From: Datnioides undecimradiatus
Taxonomy: Eukaryota > Chordata > Actinopteri > Lobotiformes > Datnioididae
DNA length: 64,000 nucleotides
Assembly (NCBI GenBank): GCA_008933995.1
Contig: WARS01000050.1
Coordinates: forward strand, 5,582,574-5,646,573
Direction: 5' to 3'
The notes below the pieces were generated by a model. That model did no database searches. It saw only the letters and a list, made by a program, of their open reading frames with translations, and had not been told where the DNA came from. The translations under genes and the position numbers were made by a program. Below, piece by piece: positions 24,801-37,100 of the stretch. Position 1 is the stretch's first letter; each line of letters opens with the position of its first letter.

Positions 24801-27800
24801 TCTCTCATGTGCTATTATATCATATCCAGTTTATGTTTGGAAATGATGTTACTTTCATCACCACACACTAATCTCCCTCAAACACACACTAATCACAGGG
24901 AAGCTATTGGGATCTTAAAAATGGATACAAACAGTAGTGCTCTCTGGGTCATTGAAATACATAACATCTGTGTGTGTGTTTCTGTGTGTTTGTGTACGAA
25001 TGTGTGTATATGGGTGTGTGTGGGAGTATGACAGGGAGAGGGAGAGAGAGCAGGTGCAATAACACGGGGGGTGTAGGGAACATGAGGCCGGCCAAATATA
25101 ACAACTGCAGGTCACCTGGGATCACAGGCTAGTCGGTATCCCACGCCTCTCTGTGCCAAACCACCCATGGATCGTTATTAGAACCTCCTGTCCAGTCCCC
25201 CAATACTGATCCATACTACCTATGCTTGATATGATGCACCTAGACCTTACGCTGCGCAGAACCTACCATTTTATAGTCCTTCCACCCACGATGGAAGTCA
25301 ACGGAGCCGTTTCTCCGATGCTGCAACACTGTCCACCCGCCACCTCTTGTTCTCATATCGCAGAACACCTGTGGAAGTAAAGGCAAATTACAACAACATT
25401 TTATTCATCAGTGCTAAGTAACAAATGAATGCATTTTGAGAACTGAAAAAAATGTGTCTTAATCAAAAAGTGTTGCTTAGTCTTTGGCTTGTTTACTTGG
25501 TTGGCGATCATACGGCTCATGGTTTTTTGTTTAAAGCAGCAATATGTGATTGTCTTTGCCTTTTGGCAGCAGCGGAACAAACAGTAAACTCAACATTGAC
25601 ATGTCATCACCTGCGGAACCACATTTGACACACAAATTTACACATTCACCAGATTCATCACATTACTTCAACCCACCCTGCAGGGTGGATATATCAGAGC
25701 TGTTTTAGCTAAAAAAAAAAAAGAAAAAGCTGCTTGCTGTGACTGAATCAAACCATTAAGACATTAACTAAATAACCAAAACAATTAGCTGAAAGATGCT
25801 AAAATGCTCCTGTCAGGGTTCTTCATATAGATGAGTTTGGTGGTAATTCTCTATGGGTTTATCAATACAAGTGACCCTTTTCACATAGCACATAATCATT
25901 TGATTCTTTGTTAATATCAACCTATTGATATATGCAGCTTTAAAATTTAATTTATATAGACGTTTGGGGTTGGTTTATTTTCATTTTTTAGGACAATATG
26001 CTGTGTGTGTGTGTGTGTCAATAAAATGAGATTAGTTTCAAAATGTCATGATTTCGGATGACAAAGTGTCATGACAAAGTGTTCCACAAGTGGAGAAAAG
26101 TGGCAAGAACTGACATTTAGAAATAAAACATACCGTCTTTCTGTTGTTTGAAGGATGCCTTGGAACCTTCAGGAATTGGGGGGGGGGGGGGCAACATTTC
26201 AGGGTGTCACGCAATGATATGACCCAGGTGGGAAAGAAAAAACTAACAAATCAGCATGTTCTCTTATCCCCTCAAGTGGGGGTTGAGGAGGAGGCAACAA
26301 GCGTTTTTGGTTACACACACTGTTTTCTTTCTTACTTGGCTGCACATTTTCACCATATGTAGATATGTTTGGATGAACAAATACGGAATGAATTGCACTC
26401 ATTCATCTAGTGACAGAATTTGAAATTAAGCCTTGTAAAGGGACTTGTTTTACATATTCAAGGTGTTAAACTGGGCATATTCCAGCTTTCCTTCGGTTTT
26501 GTGATTAAACGACTGTGTGGATTTCTTCCCTGGGTGGTAAGATTAGAAGCATTTTTGTTACTGAGACTTTTTTTTTAATTTAACAACATATTCAGTCTGC
26601 GTACCTGACTATGGAGTGATACTTTGTCAGTTTTCTCAGGCACTATGTTTGTCACCTCAAATTATAGATATTGCCGGTGACATTTCTGACTCGATAACCT
26701 CTGCAACCTGCAATGTGGATAATTACTGATGAAACAAAATTGATTTGCTTGGCCGGTTGCTTGAAAGTTGTCCACCAAACAAACGACCCTGACCTGTCTC
26801 AAGAGTCATGCAGTATAGATGCTGGTATGTGGACAGCATCCCGAAGGCTCTCTCTATTTCGACATCTCAACTTGGCTATTTTCTGCTAGAAATGAAAAGA
26901 GAGTTCCAGCTCTTTCCCAGAATAGGAAAGCTAAATCAAGGTCAAAAGGCACTCAGGTCTTTTACCTCAGAAAACACAGCAGACTGGCAATATGCTGTGA
27001 TTATCCTCTGGCACATTAAGCCAAAGCTCTGGCTTTAAAGGCGTCACGCTGAATACAGAAACAGGCTTAAAATAGAAGTTTCAATTTAAGTCATTTGCCA
27101 AATGTGGTCGTTACTCTGATATAGACCAGATCCATATTTAATACTCTAAATTCACTCATTATTATTAGCCAGCAAGACATCAGTTCGGGCCAAACCCATT
27201 ACAATAAAATTCAAAAACATCTTAAGCACTATTATGATTTTTCGAAAGAGATTACGGTGGGTTATTATTTGTAAAGGGCTTTCAGGGGACAAAATAATTA
27301 CTTCAAAAGATGTGTTTAAAGAGAAGCCCTAATGTGTTTAGTATTATGAGCCCTGCACAGATGAAGTTCTTGGAAGCACGCACAACAGGGTTTTGAAAAA
27401 TTAAAAAAGTAGCTGATGCAGACAATGAATTATTTGGTTTGTAAACATCATTATTCACAGCCTCTGTGATTAAAAGTTAGATAGATGGTTGGATCTTATA
27501 TAGGCAAATCTGCATTTCACACGTGTGTGCGTGCTTTTTGTCTCTGGTCCAACCCAGAAAGCCCGCTCGCTGCTTTGAAAATAGGGCAATTTGTATCTGC
27601 CCCACTTTTATGCAGCCACCCAGATTGCCAGCCACATCGGAATTAGATGGCATAGATTGAAAGCAGCAACGACTTGGGGAGTGCTAACTTGCATCAGTGG
27701 AAATGTACATTGGCCCCAGTTGGCAGGAAACACATGGCACCAAGGCCTAACACCTGGCTGCTTTGCCCACAGGAAATGAAGAGGAAGAACGGGGGAGAAC

Positions 27801-30800
27801 AGAAGTGATAGGAGATGGTGCCAACCAGCAAACTAGACTGAAAGTAATGAATAACAGCAAACTGTTTCACTGTTATCTTTCTCTTTTCTGTGGAAAGCTC
27901 TGGGAATGAAGATCCCAGCCAAGAATGCTAGCTGTGATTCAAAGAAAGGATAGCCTGCTGGTGGATGCCATGGCTGACTTAGCAAGGAGTAGCTACTTTA
28001 GGTCAGCAGAGGTACCTCCTGAGCTTTCCTGACTTTGCATTCAGCAGCACACACTCACTTCAACATGAAGCCTGCGGGGCATAATGCTCCTGTTGCTTAT
28101 TATTTTAGCTCTCAGTAACGTGGCATGGCATTTCCATCAACCTCTATAGCAATCCCCCCACAAATTACCATTACATCAGACTAGTTTGTCCTCCCAGTGT
28201 TTACTGCAGTCCGAAAAATAATGATCAGCTGTCCGAATCCCATTATGTCGTATGTGCGAACAATGCATTATACAGTCTGGGCAAAGTAAACTGACTTCAG
28301 TGTTAAATATGTAAGACAAAGAGATGAAATGTCTTACAAAAAAGTTTCATGTCACACCCAGTTAGGTGATATTTGCAAGAAAAGGCCAATGACCTTTAAA
28401 ACCTTACTACCTGGACAGTCTGGGTGGAGCTGGGGAGGCGTATGCTATATATTCCACTCTCTGTCACTCCGGATCGCAGGATCTCTGCGCAGTCTCTGAA
28501 AGTGAGTGGCTCCTCCTTGGGCACATTGGAGATTTCTGCAAAAAACATGCGGGCATTTATTTACAGATGGCAACCTCATGGGTTTTGCGCACAAATCCCA
28601 ACCCCATATGTGAGCTCTCTTGTAATGTTAAGCTCTGGCATAAGCCTTTAGTGTCTGCGGTGCGTGCATGTACGCAGTGTGTGCGATATTTGAATTACAA
28701 GCTGCTCTAGGTGATATTTTTCTTGTAAAACTGCTACTTTTTAAGACGTAACCACAAATCCCAAGCTCATTACTTGAATACTGTAGATTCCAGATATTGC
28801 TTAAATGAAATTCTGGACTTTTTCATGCTATTAATCACTTCTTTTGCACTGAGGAAGTAATGAATCAAAAGATTACACCCTGTAACTGCAACATACTCAT
28901 GAGTGGGGCCTCTGTGTCTTATTTCACATTGAGTAATATTTGTTAATCTCTTTCATCCCTGAAAAATATTTTTCTCAAGTAAATGTATATCTTTAGTATA
29001 CCATTGCAGTGGTTGACCATGGCCAACAGCTGCTGAACAGTGTCCGTGAGCACGGCCTGCTGTCTCTGTAGTGAGGTACTGTTGAGTGTGGAGCTGCCCA
29101 GTTCACCCTGGAGCTGACTGACCAGTCGACTCTGCCTCTCCAGAAGCTCTTGAAGCTGCTGCTTTTCGCTCTCCAAGCCCTGCAGCTCCCTCCCATACCG
29201 AGCCTCCAGCGCCAAGAGCCTCTGTTCCAAAAAACTACCAAAGACAAAAAGCGAAAAAAAAAAAAAATCATTTTGAGCCTAGTGTTGGCTTATTTTCCTG
29301 AAGACGTCTTCCAGAGTACCATAGAAAAGAGCAAATCTTAATATGTGTTAAGATACATATTGAGCGGTATGGGTGGCAGAAGATATAGATGTACAAGTGG
29401 CAAAATCCATTCATTCAGGCTTTACCTTTCACAGCAGAGGTTGCACAAACTTGCACATTTACATGAGAATGACTAATAGACATCAGCGCGACAGTCTCAT
29501 TGGGCTAACATCATTTAAACACCTGTACTGCTGCGGCATGCACAGATGGGCCTGCATGCTAAGCCTCTCAATCATAGCCATGAGGCAACAATCTGACAGT
29601 GTGCTGGGCCACTGTGTCTGTGTATGTGTGTGCATGTGCGTGCAGGTGCCACACCCCCGCCTCCAAATGAAGATCATAAATCCCTGCAGCCTGATCTTTA
29701 TGGCTTTGACTAACGACTCTGCAGCAGTTATTTATTGAAACAATCCCGCCACCCAGATTGAACAAGCTACTTTTCAGCCCTGCACACACGCAGCCGCTGC
29801 ACTAAACGTGTATCCTCAATCTCCCACTTTAGGCAGCGACTCAGTGTGTTACTTGGAAGCAGAGCTGGATCAATCCAAATAATTTTTAACATCACTTCAA
29901 TTTCATATTTGCTTTGTGGGGAGAACACTCAATAAAAGTGGCAACACAAGCTAACAAATTGTTCTCCATTATGTGTATTTGACTTTGAGGAACCGTCAAA
30001 GTATAGAACGTGGTGGTAAACCATCACAGCAGTGTTTAAACAGTTAAAGGGTTTGACAGAACAAACACAGCATTCTGGATCGCATTGCATCCTGGGCAAT
30101 TAAACTGTTATGCTTATGATCTTGTGCTATTTATTATTACTGTAATATATATTGCTATTAGGCTGGTCTCACACTCTCTCCACAAAATGTTCCGCTTCCT
30201 GCCAATAGTATTTTACATGTAATGCCTATGAAAACAAACATGCCTCTCTGCTCTTTGTAGTTGGCTGCAGTTCAAATACTGGCTCCATGCCCTCAAGGAT
30301 CAGCAGCAGTAGTCCCCTACAGCCACTGCAGTCCTTATTTCCCTTTTATTCCACAGCTGCCTGGCTGCAAATCTACTATGACCCTTCTAATTTCATGCAT
30401 CCCGTCATGGTGTTTACCCTTCTGAAGATGTATTCATTTATTTTCATGTCAGAGCCGTGTCACCGACTTGAAGGACGGGGATCAAAGGGCAGAACAGGGC
30501 AAAGCAGGGCCAGATGTGTAACAGGTGTTGGAGCTGGGGCACTGTGATCTCCCAGTCACACTCAGTACAGATGGATGAAGTGATAAACAATCAGATATAA
30601 AGCAAGAAAACACCCACTCTCTTTCACACTGCCCAGCACCCTGCCCTTAACCCCTGCTGACCTTAATTTGACCTTGTGTTCCTCGAGAGAAGAATGGGGA
30701 AACCCCTCCTAACATGCGCTGCCTATTCATTGGCAAACACACACACAAGTTTACACAATACACATTCTGTTGTAGTTAAGTGCCCTGTTTTTCAGATCTG

Positions 30801-31113
30801 CTGGGGTCATTCAGCATATTCTTTTCCAGCTGTTATGTGAAGTACCAGTCTCATACACGAGCATACATATACATTATATTACTCAGCTGAACTCTTCATA
30901 TTTTGTGTCAAGTGGCTCCTTCCCGAGAAAACATTCTTTGGTGCACAGGACTGAGATGTGTTTCATGATTTCTACAGCAGCCACAGCTAATTTTAAAAGT
31001 CAGAAGAGGAAAAGAAGCAGTTAAATTGTCAGAGAACATAGTGCCACCTACAGTAACCAAATCCTCACGAACAGAAAATCCAAGAAAGTGAAAAAAAAAC
31101 ACTAACTTTTAAG

Positions 31114-31163
<50 letters not shown>

Positions 31164-34100
31164 TCACCTGTTTTTATCACTGAGGCGTGAGATCTCCTGA
31201 GTCTGCAGGAGAATATGTTTCTCCAGCCGGTTAGTGAAGAGCGAGTACTCGAGCAGCTGGATCTCCAGGCGACTTGTCTGGTTTAACACCTATAGATTGA
31301 TATAAAAAACACACACAGACACACAGACACACACACGCAGTCTGTGCAGGTTGAACAATGGATGGGAGTGATTCAGATATAGATGAGAAGGCTGAGACTG
31401 AGGCTGGGGAGCGGGAAGGGCACCCACCAGCTGAATTCATAAAAAGCACCCAGGGGGATAAACAATGTCACACTGCAAATCACAAGGCTCATAATGCTCA
31501 TTCTTTGATCTCACAATGAAAACTTGAGCAAGAATTATCTCATTCGCACCTGTGACATGTTTTGAAGTTGCAGATGAAACAAAAATCTGAACAAAGCAGC
31601 TCAGATATTTGTACAGATTGCCTTTTCATTTCGACTTTGATAAGAGAAAAAGGAAAGCATTAGGACCAAAACAGCACAATCTGTAATAACAGCTCTGTGG
31701 CATGATTGAAGACACATCTGTGTTGTGCTACTGAGTTTTATGTTTTAATTGGCTTGTTGTCAGACACAGAGCTCAACTCATTGTGTCAATCAGAGCTTGT
31801 AGAACCAAATACCAGCTGTTTTAAAGCAGTTGCCGCCACCTTTGGGCATGGCTTCTCAGCGGGTTACATCTGATTTACATTTAATTAGTTATCTGGCAAG
31901 TATTTTGTAAGTGACTTCATTTGTTTTGCATGGGTGTGACCTCCACAGTTGTTCATTTGGATTGGCTGCAAACAGGTTATCTCAGGCTCACTCAAATGCT
32001 TCCTGATGGGCTCACCTGGGTCTCAACGTCTGTCAGTTTGCGGGTCTGCTCGGCTGACTGGCTGAGCAGGTTGGTTCCCATCTCCAGCATGGCAGCTGTC
32101 TGGGTGTGTACTGCCGTTCTCTTCATTTCCTCCATCCCAGAGCGCACATTCTCCTGGATGAAGTTCTCCAGCTGTAAGGAGAACAAGCAGACTCTGAGAA
32201 TATTACCCAGAATGTCAGATTCCATGGTTTCATTGTGATGATAATCATATTTTAGGAGGTAATGTCCCCATTCACTGACAGCTTGATGCAGTGTGAAAGT
32301 AGCAACCTTTGAGTCTTTTCAGCTCAGTCTTTTCAGGTGCTGTGATGGAGTCACAGAATTTAGTATCCCTGTGGTGCCTGCGGTGTCTCGCCACCCATCT
32401 ATCCATCTGTCCATCTGCAGGTCTACCTCAGGCAAATACCAGCCCTTAAAGTAAATTATGCAGTGTATAGGCATTTCAATGGGATTTCAAAAGGAGCAGT
32501 AATGATATACACCAGGAGGCTGACATCGTGATATTCATGTGCAGGACTTTAGGGATCATCGCCTACACTCTGTAATCAATCGTAAGCTCAGAGAAAGAAG
32601 CACTGGCAAAAACCCATCACATGTTGCAGCAGAAGTATAAATGGGATGACATCCATCTTGCTCCAATAAATAGATTTTCTTATTAATGTGCTCGGTTTGA
32701 GCAAACGGCATCTGGGAGATAAATTCGGCGCTTCCTGCCGTGAACGATGGAGTTTTGTTTGACGTTTAATGGTCAATGGCCTGTGCCTTGCAATAAAGCA
32801 AAGTAGAATATTGAACAATAATATTTATGCATTTTCTTGGGAGAGATCAGACTTTATTCGTTAAACCACATGACTGGAAAATGAAGTCTCGAAGGGGAAA
32901 GCATTCAAAATGATCCGGCTAATGAGTGGGTTTTCACAAAAATCGAAGGAATTCAAATGAGACGAAGATTGTTTATTTTTTTCAATGCAAATGCCCATTT
33001 TAGACAGGAATGAGATTATGATAATGCATTGCCACAGGAGAGGGCATTTTCTATTTTTTATGCAGTACAAAAAAATACTGATTCAAGTGGGTAAATAGAG
33101 ATGAATTGGCAATTAAATTGTTTGCCTCCTTGTAATCTTTCTCTCTTTGTCTTTTACTTCCTCTTGATCTCTCTTACTGACTCTTTCATTCAAACTCTCT
33201 CTCTCTCTTCCCCCCTCTTGCTCTGTAAATCCATCTCTCGCGCCTCCATCTTGCTACTTTGGGACAACTGAGACAGCAGAAAAAATCCCCTCATAACGAA
33301 GGTTATGAAGAGATTACCAGGCGGATTAGAGCCGACTCCAAAGGAAGAACCAAAGATCCCTGCATCATAATCAGCCTCATGTATTGAAGCAGCTATCAGC
33401 CGCCTGTCCAAAATGTTCCTATTACAGCCGTCTGTGATAGAGCTCAATCCAGAGGTCTTGATACACTCCATCTCCCACTGCCATTTCCATTAATTGCAGC
33501 TCTGTCACATGCTGCACCAGCCAGTTAAATCACATTTGGGATGTCTTATTGTGTCTAAGAGGGAGAGTGTTGGGATCAGTGCTGAGAAAATCATAGGACT
33601 TGTATCACTTGATATCTTAATTGTTGTGCCAATAGTCACACTTGCTCTCTGTTATAATTACAGAGGAAAGGGGAACAAATCTACTGGGTGTTCTGGCAAA
33701 AGATAAGGATGGCCTGAGGCACATCTGACTGTGCTATGATTTCAAGACAGTGATATGCATATTTCCATGAAAAAGGTGACTTTATTAATGTCAGAGCAAC
33801 CATGTAAATCCACTTTTTTAAATGCACTTTTGACTCTAAGGGCTTGCCACTCTTACTTCTTGTGGTGTCTATGCTACCTATGCAGATAGCTTTAGTTTTA
33901 TTTTGATTTCTGCCTCCACCTCAAAACAATGGACGAGCATGAAATTTGTTTGTGGTGCCAACAGCATTTTAAAATGAAGTTTAGAAAAATCAGCGGTGCT
34001 ATCCTCCCCGTTACTCGAAGTAATCCACAGATCTCATTGTCGACGGTTTTGATTGAAACTTTTTTCTTCTTTAAGAATTTGTCCCTATGAAAATGTTTGG

Positions 34101-37100
34101 CAGCCTGCTCTGACGATTATCCAGAGTAACCAGGACTTAGTTTCTGGAAAGAGATTTATCTGTGTAGTTGTTTTTTCTGGGGTATCATCAAGATTTGGCA
34201 GTGTCAGTTGATCAGTTGACTTAAGTCTTAAGAGAAACCTCTGAAAAATAGTGGATTGATTGCCATGAAATTTTGTTCAGGTATTCATGATTCTCGGGCA
34301 AATCTTAACGACTTTTATGATCCTTGACAATTCATCTGGTGCCACCAGCAGGTCAGACCTTTCAGATATCCAAGTAAAAAATTTCAACATCTGTGAAATG
34401 GATTGAAACCATACTTTCTACAGACATTCATTGTTTCTACATGATGTATCCTGAAGACTTTGGGGATCCCCTGAATTTTCCTGTTGCACCATCCTGATTT
34501 TGATATTTTGGATCTAAAAGTTTCCCTTAAGATTTAATACAGAAATCCATGTCCGCCTCAGGATGAGTTGTAATAACATTGATTATGATCAATGATCAGT
34601 GATCATGTTGGCAAATCTAATGACAAACCCATCAGCACCATCTGATCTCTGTTTATTGATAATATTAGCATGCAAAGGTAACTAAAATGCTTAACATGGT
34701 CAAAATATACTCGATAAACAGCAGACAATGAACTTTCAGAGCCACGTGCATGATTTTAGATGCTCGTCTTGTTTAAATGTAATTTTTGAATTTCCATTCA
34801 CTATAGTCGTTTTAGATGCAGAAAAACTCAAAACCATGGTCAGATTAAAACAAAGCAGTCAGTTGCCTAAATATCCCTGGAGATAAGTAAGAAAATATGT
34901 TTCCGTATCTTGGACTAACTACATTTTCATTATACTTCTGAGTGAAGGCTATAGTTTGAGATTGTTCAATATGGAGAAAATGGGTGTATGTATTAGGTAA
35001 TGTGGGTGACATTGTTTAGTATCGGCTTAAAGAAATATTACTTAGCCAGGAAATCTGGTCACCAAGGGTAGCCTAGCCACCTTGATCTTTATGCAATATT
35101 TTTTCATTAACATAATCCGCATAGTCTCTTAAAAGCACCAACAAAAAAATGCTCACAACCCCTTTGCCAACGCCACGGAGCAGCAGAAGGCAAATAAGAC
35201 TACATGGGGGGTGTGTGTTGAAGATTAGAACAAAAGGAAACAAACACTAGTTTTTTCTTGGAAATACCAAGAAAGGAATCTGGAACATTAATACCCTCCT
35301 GTTGCACTCATCCACTTGGAGATTCCTCTGCGGAACATGCTGCAGTAGTGTGTGTGCTCCTGAGTTTATGTGTGTGGGTGTGTGTTTTCTTTCAAGGGGT
35401 TTGGGTGGAAGGCTCACAGCAAGAGTCATACTATCCCGGGGGAACTGTGAGTGAGATCGTATGAAGTTTCACCGACACACCGACACACACTTGCCTCAAG
35501 CTCTTCTGCATGCATATCACCAATTTCTCCCCAAGCTCATGCAGAAATCCTTAATGAGCTCCACAAGGTGCTGAAAAAGATTTGCCATCTGGGGTCAAAG
35601 GTCGGCATACCCTCGCGCATATCTAAAAGAGGCTCGCCTAGGTCGTGCTATGTTTGTGCTGAAATCCCACCTACAGTGCGATCACTTATGCATTTCTATG
35701 GCCTGGTGGGGGTAACTTGTTGAAAGGTTGAATCTTTGTGTTCATTCCAGGCATCATGTGGAGGAAGTTTGGCAAAAGAGCAAGATGTGTGTCAGCAGAG
35801 CTTTTTCTGTAGACGGAGAAAAAAAACTCATACTAGAGCTCTAGTGCAGAGAGAGACTTCTTACTGCACAGTACATGCCTAAAATATGTGCAGTACGTGA
35901 TGCTTTTGTATTCTACAATTAAGCCTGTGCTTTGCAGACTTTGCATGAATAATATACTGCACACATGAGGGAAAAGTGTGTGCACTCTCTTACTACCTCT
36001 TCCTTGCTCTGTCTCTCAAACACACATACACATACAACCTCATGCCTCATGGGATGCTTCCAGTGGAAGCTGGGTCTCTAGTTCATAGACTGAGCATCAG
36101 GCAGACTGTGCACAGGGGAATTGAGTGTGTGTGTTTTCATATGTGCGTTTCGAAGTGCGTGTCGAGAGAGCGTGAGCAAGATAGACAAAGAGTTTGTGAT
36201 CTGATGGTCGACAAGCCAAGGTGTGAGATGAGACACATTCATCATCCCGGAGGTGCAGAACAGTCCGGAGAGAAGTGAAGGAGATGGATAGAGAGGAACA
36301 GGGTGTCAAAAGGAAAAAAAAGGAGGCTGGGGAAAGGAAAGGATGGAAAAACGCAGACGGTTTTATGCTGAGCGAGAGGAGGAAGTGATAGGAGTACAGG
36401 AAAAGCGTTGGCATTCATAATAACCCATTTTCAAATCCTGAAATATTATCAACATGTTTGCTCAGACGGCCAATCTAAACACTCAACACAAACCCTTATA
36501 ATCGGCCTGAGGATTAGTGTATACCATAAACATTCTGTGAGTGATGGAGACAAGAATGGAGAGACGGGTGGAGAGGGGCGGCGTGTCAGTCAGTCTCTCC
36601 TAGACAATGGCCCAACGCTGATTCTGTGCCCTGATGACCTTAGCAATGAAAACACTATTGTGAAGCCACTTTAAATCGCATCATTTCATTTTAGTCAGTC
36701 ATAATCCGAGCTAAATGGAATTGCAAAGGCCAACGGCCTGGAGAAGAGACATGCTGAAATGTGTCTCTGGCAGATAAACAGCATTTTTTTTTTCACTGAG
36801 AAACATGTTATATTTTTATGTCAGCTGAGTTTGGTAGAGTTTTGAACAAGCTAAAGCATAAGTCAAGAGTGAAGTTTGTGTGTACTTGTTGCCAGTCGGG
36901 GGAAAATACTAATTTAGCAGGTTTGCGTGCGAGAGACATATCTGGCACCGTCTGATATTAGCAAACTTATTTCGTCTTGTCTCTCTTCTCTCACATGCAA
37001 CTGGGACTTCTGGCATCCCAGTGGTCTTAAATACAGACATACACTCATACACCAGCCGTTGTCATCAGTCCAGAGTTGCATACAGCAAACATCCAGGAAA

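Larger units (their letters stand above)
19205..31167 (-). other. Angiopoietin introns 3-7
   Basis: Introns are 29235-31167, 28536-29001, 25369-28410, 22209-25266 and 19205-22041, with exons 4-7 between them. They hold a MITE-like element, a poly-G tract and GT microsatellites. No nested gene was recognised. Confidence 0.85.
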
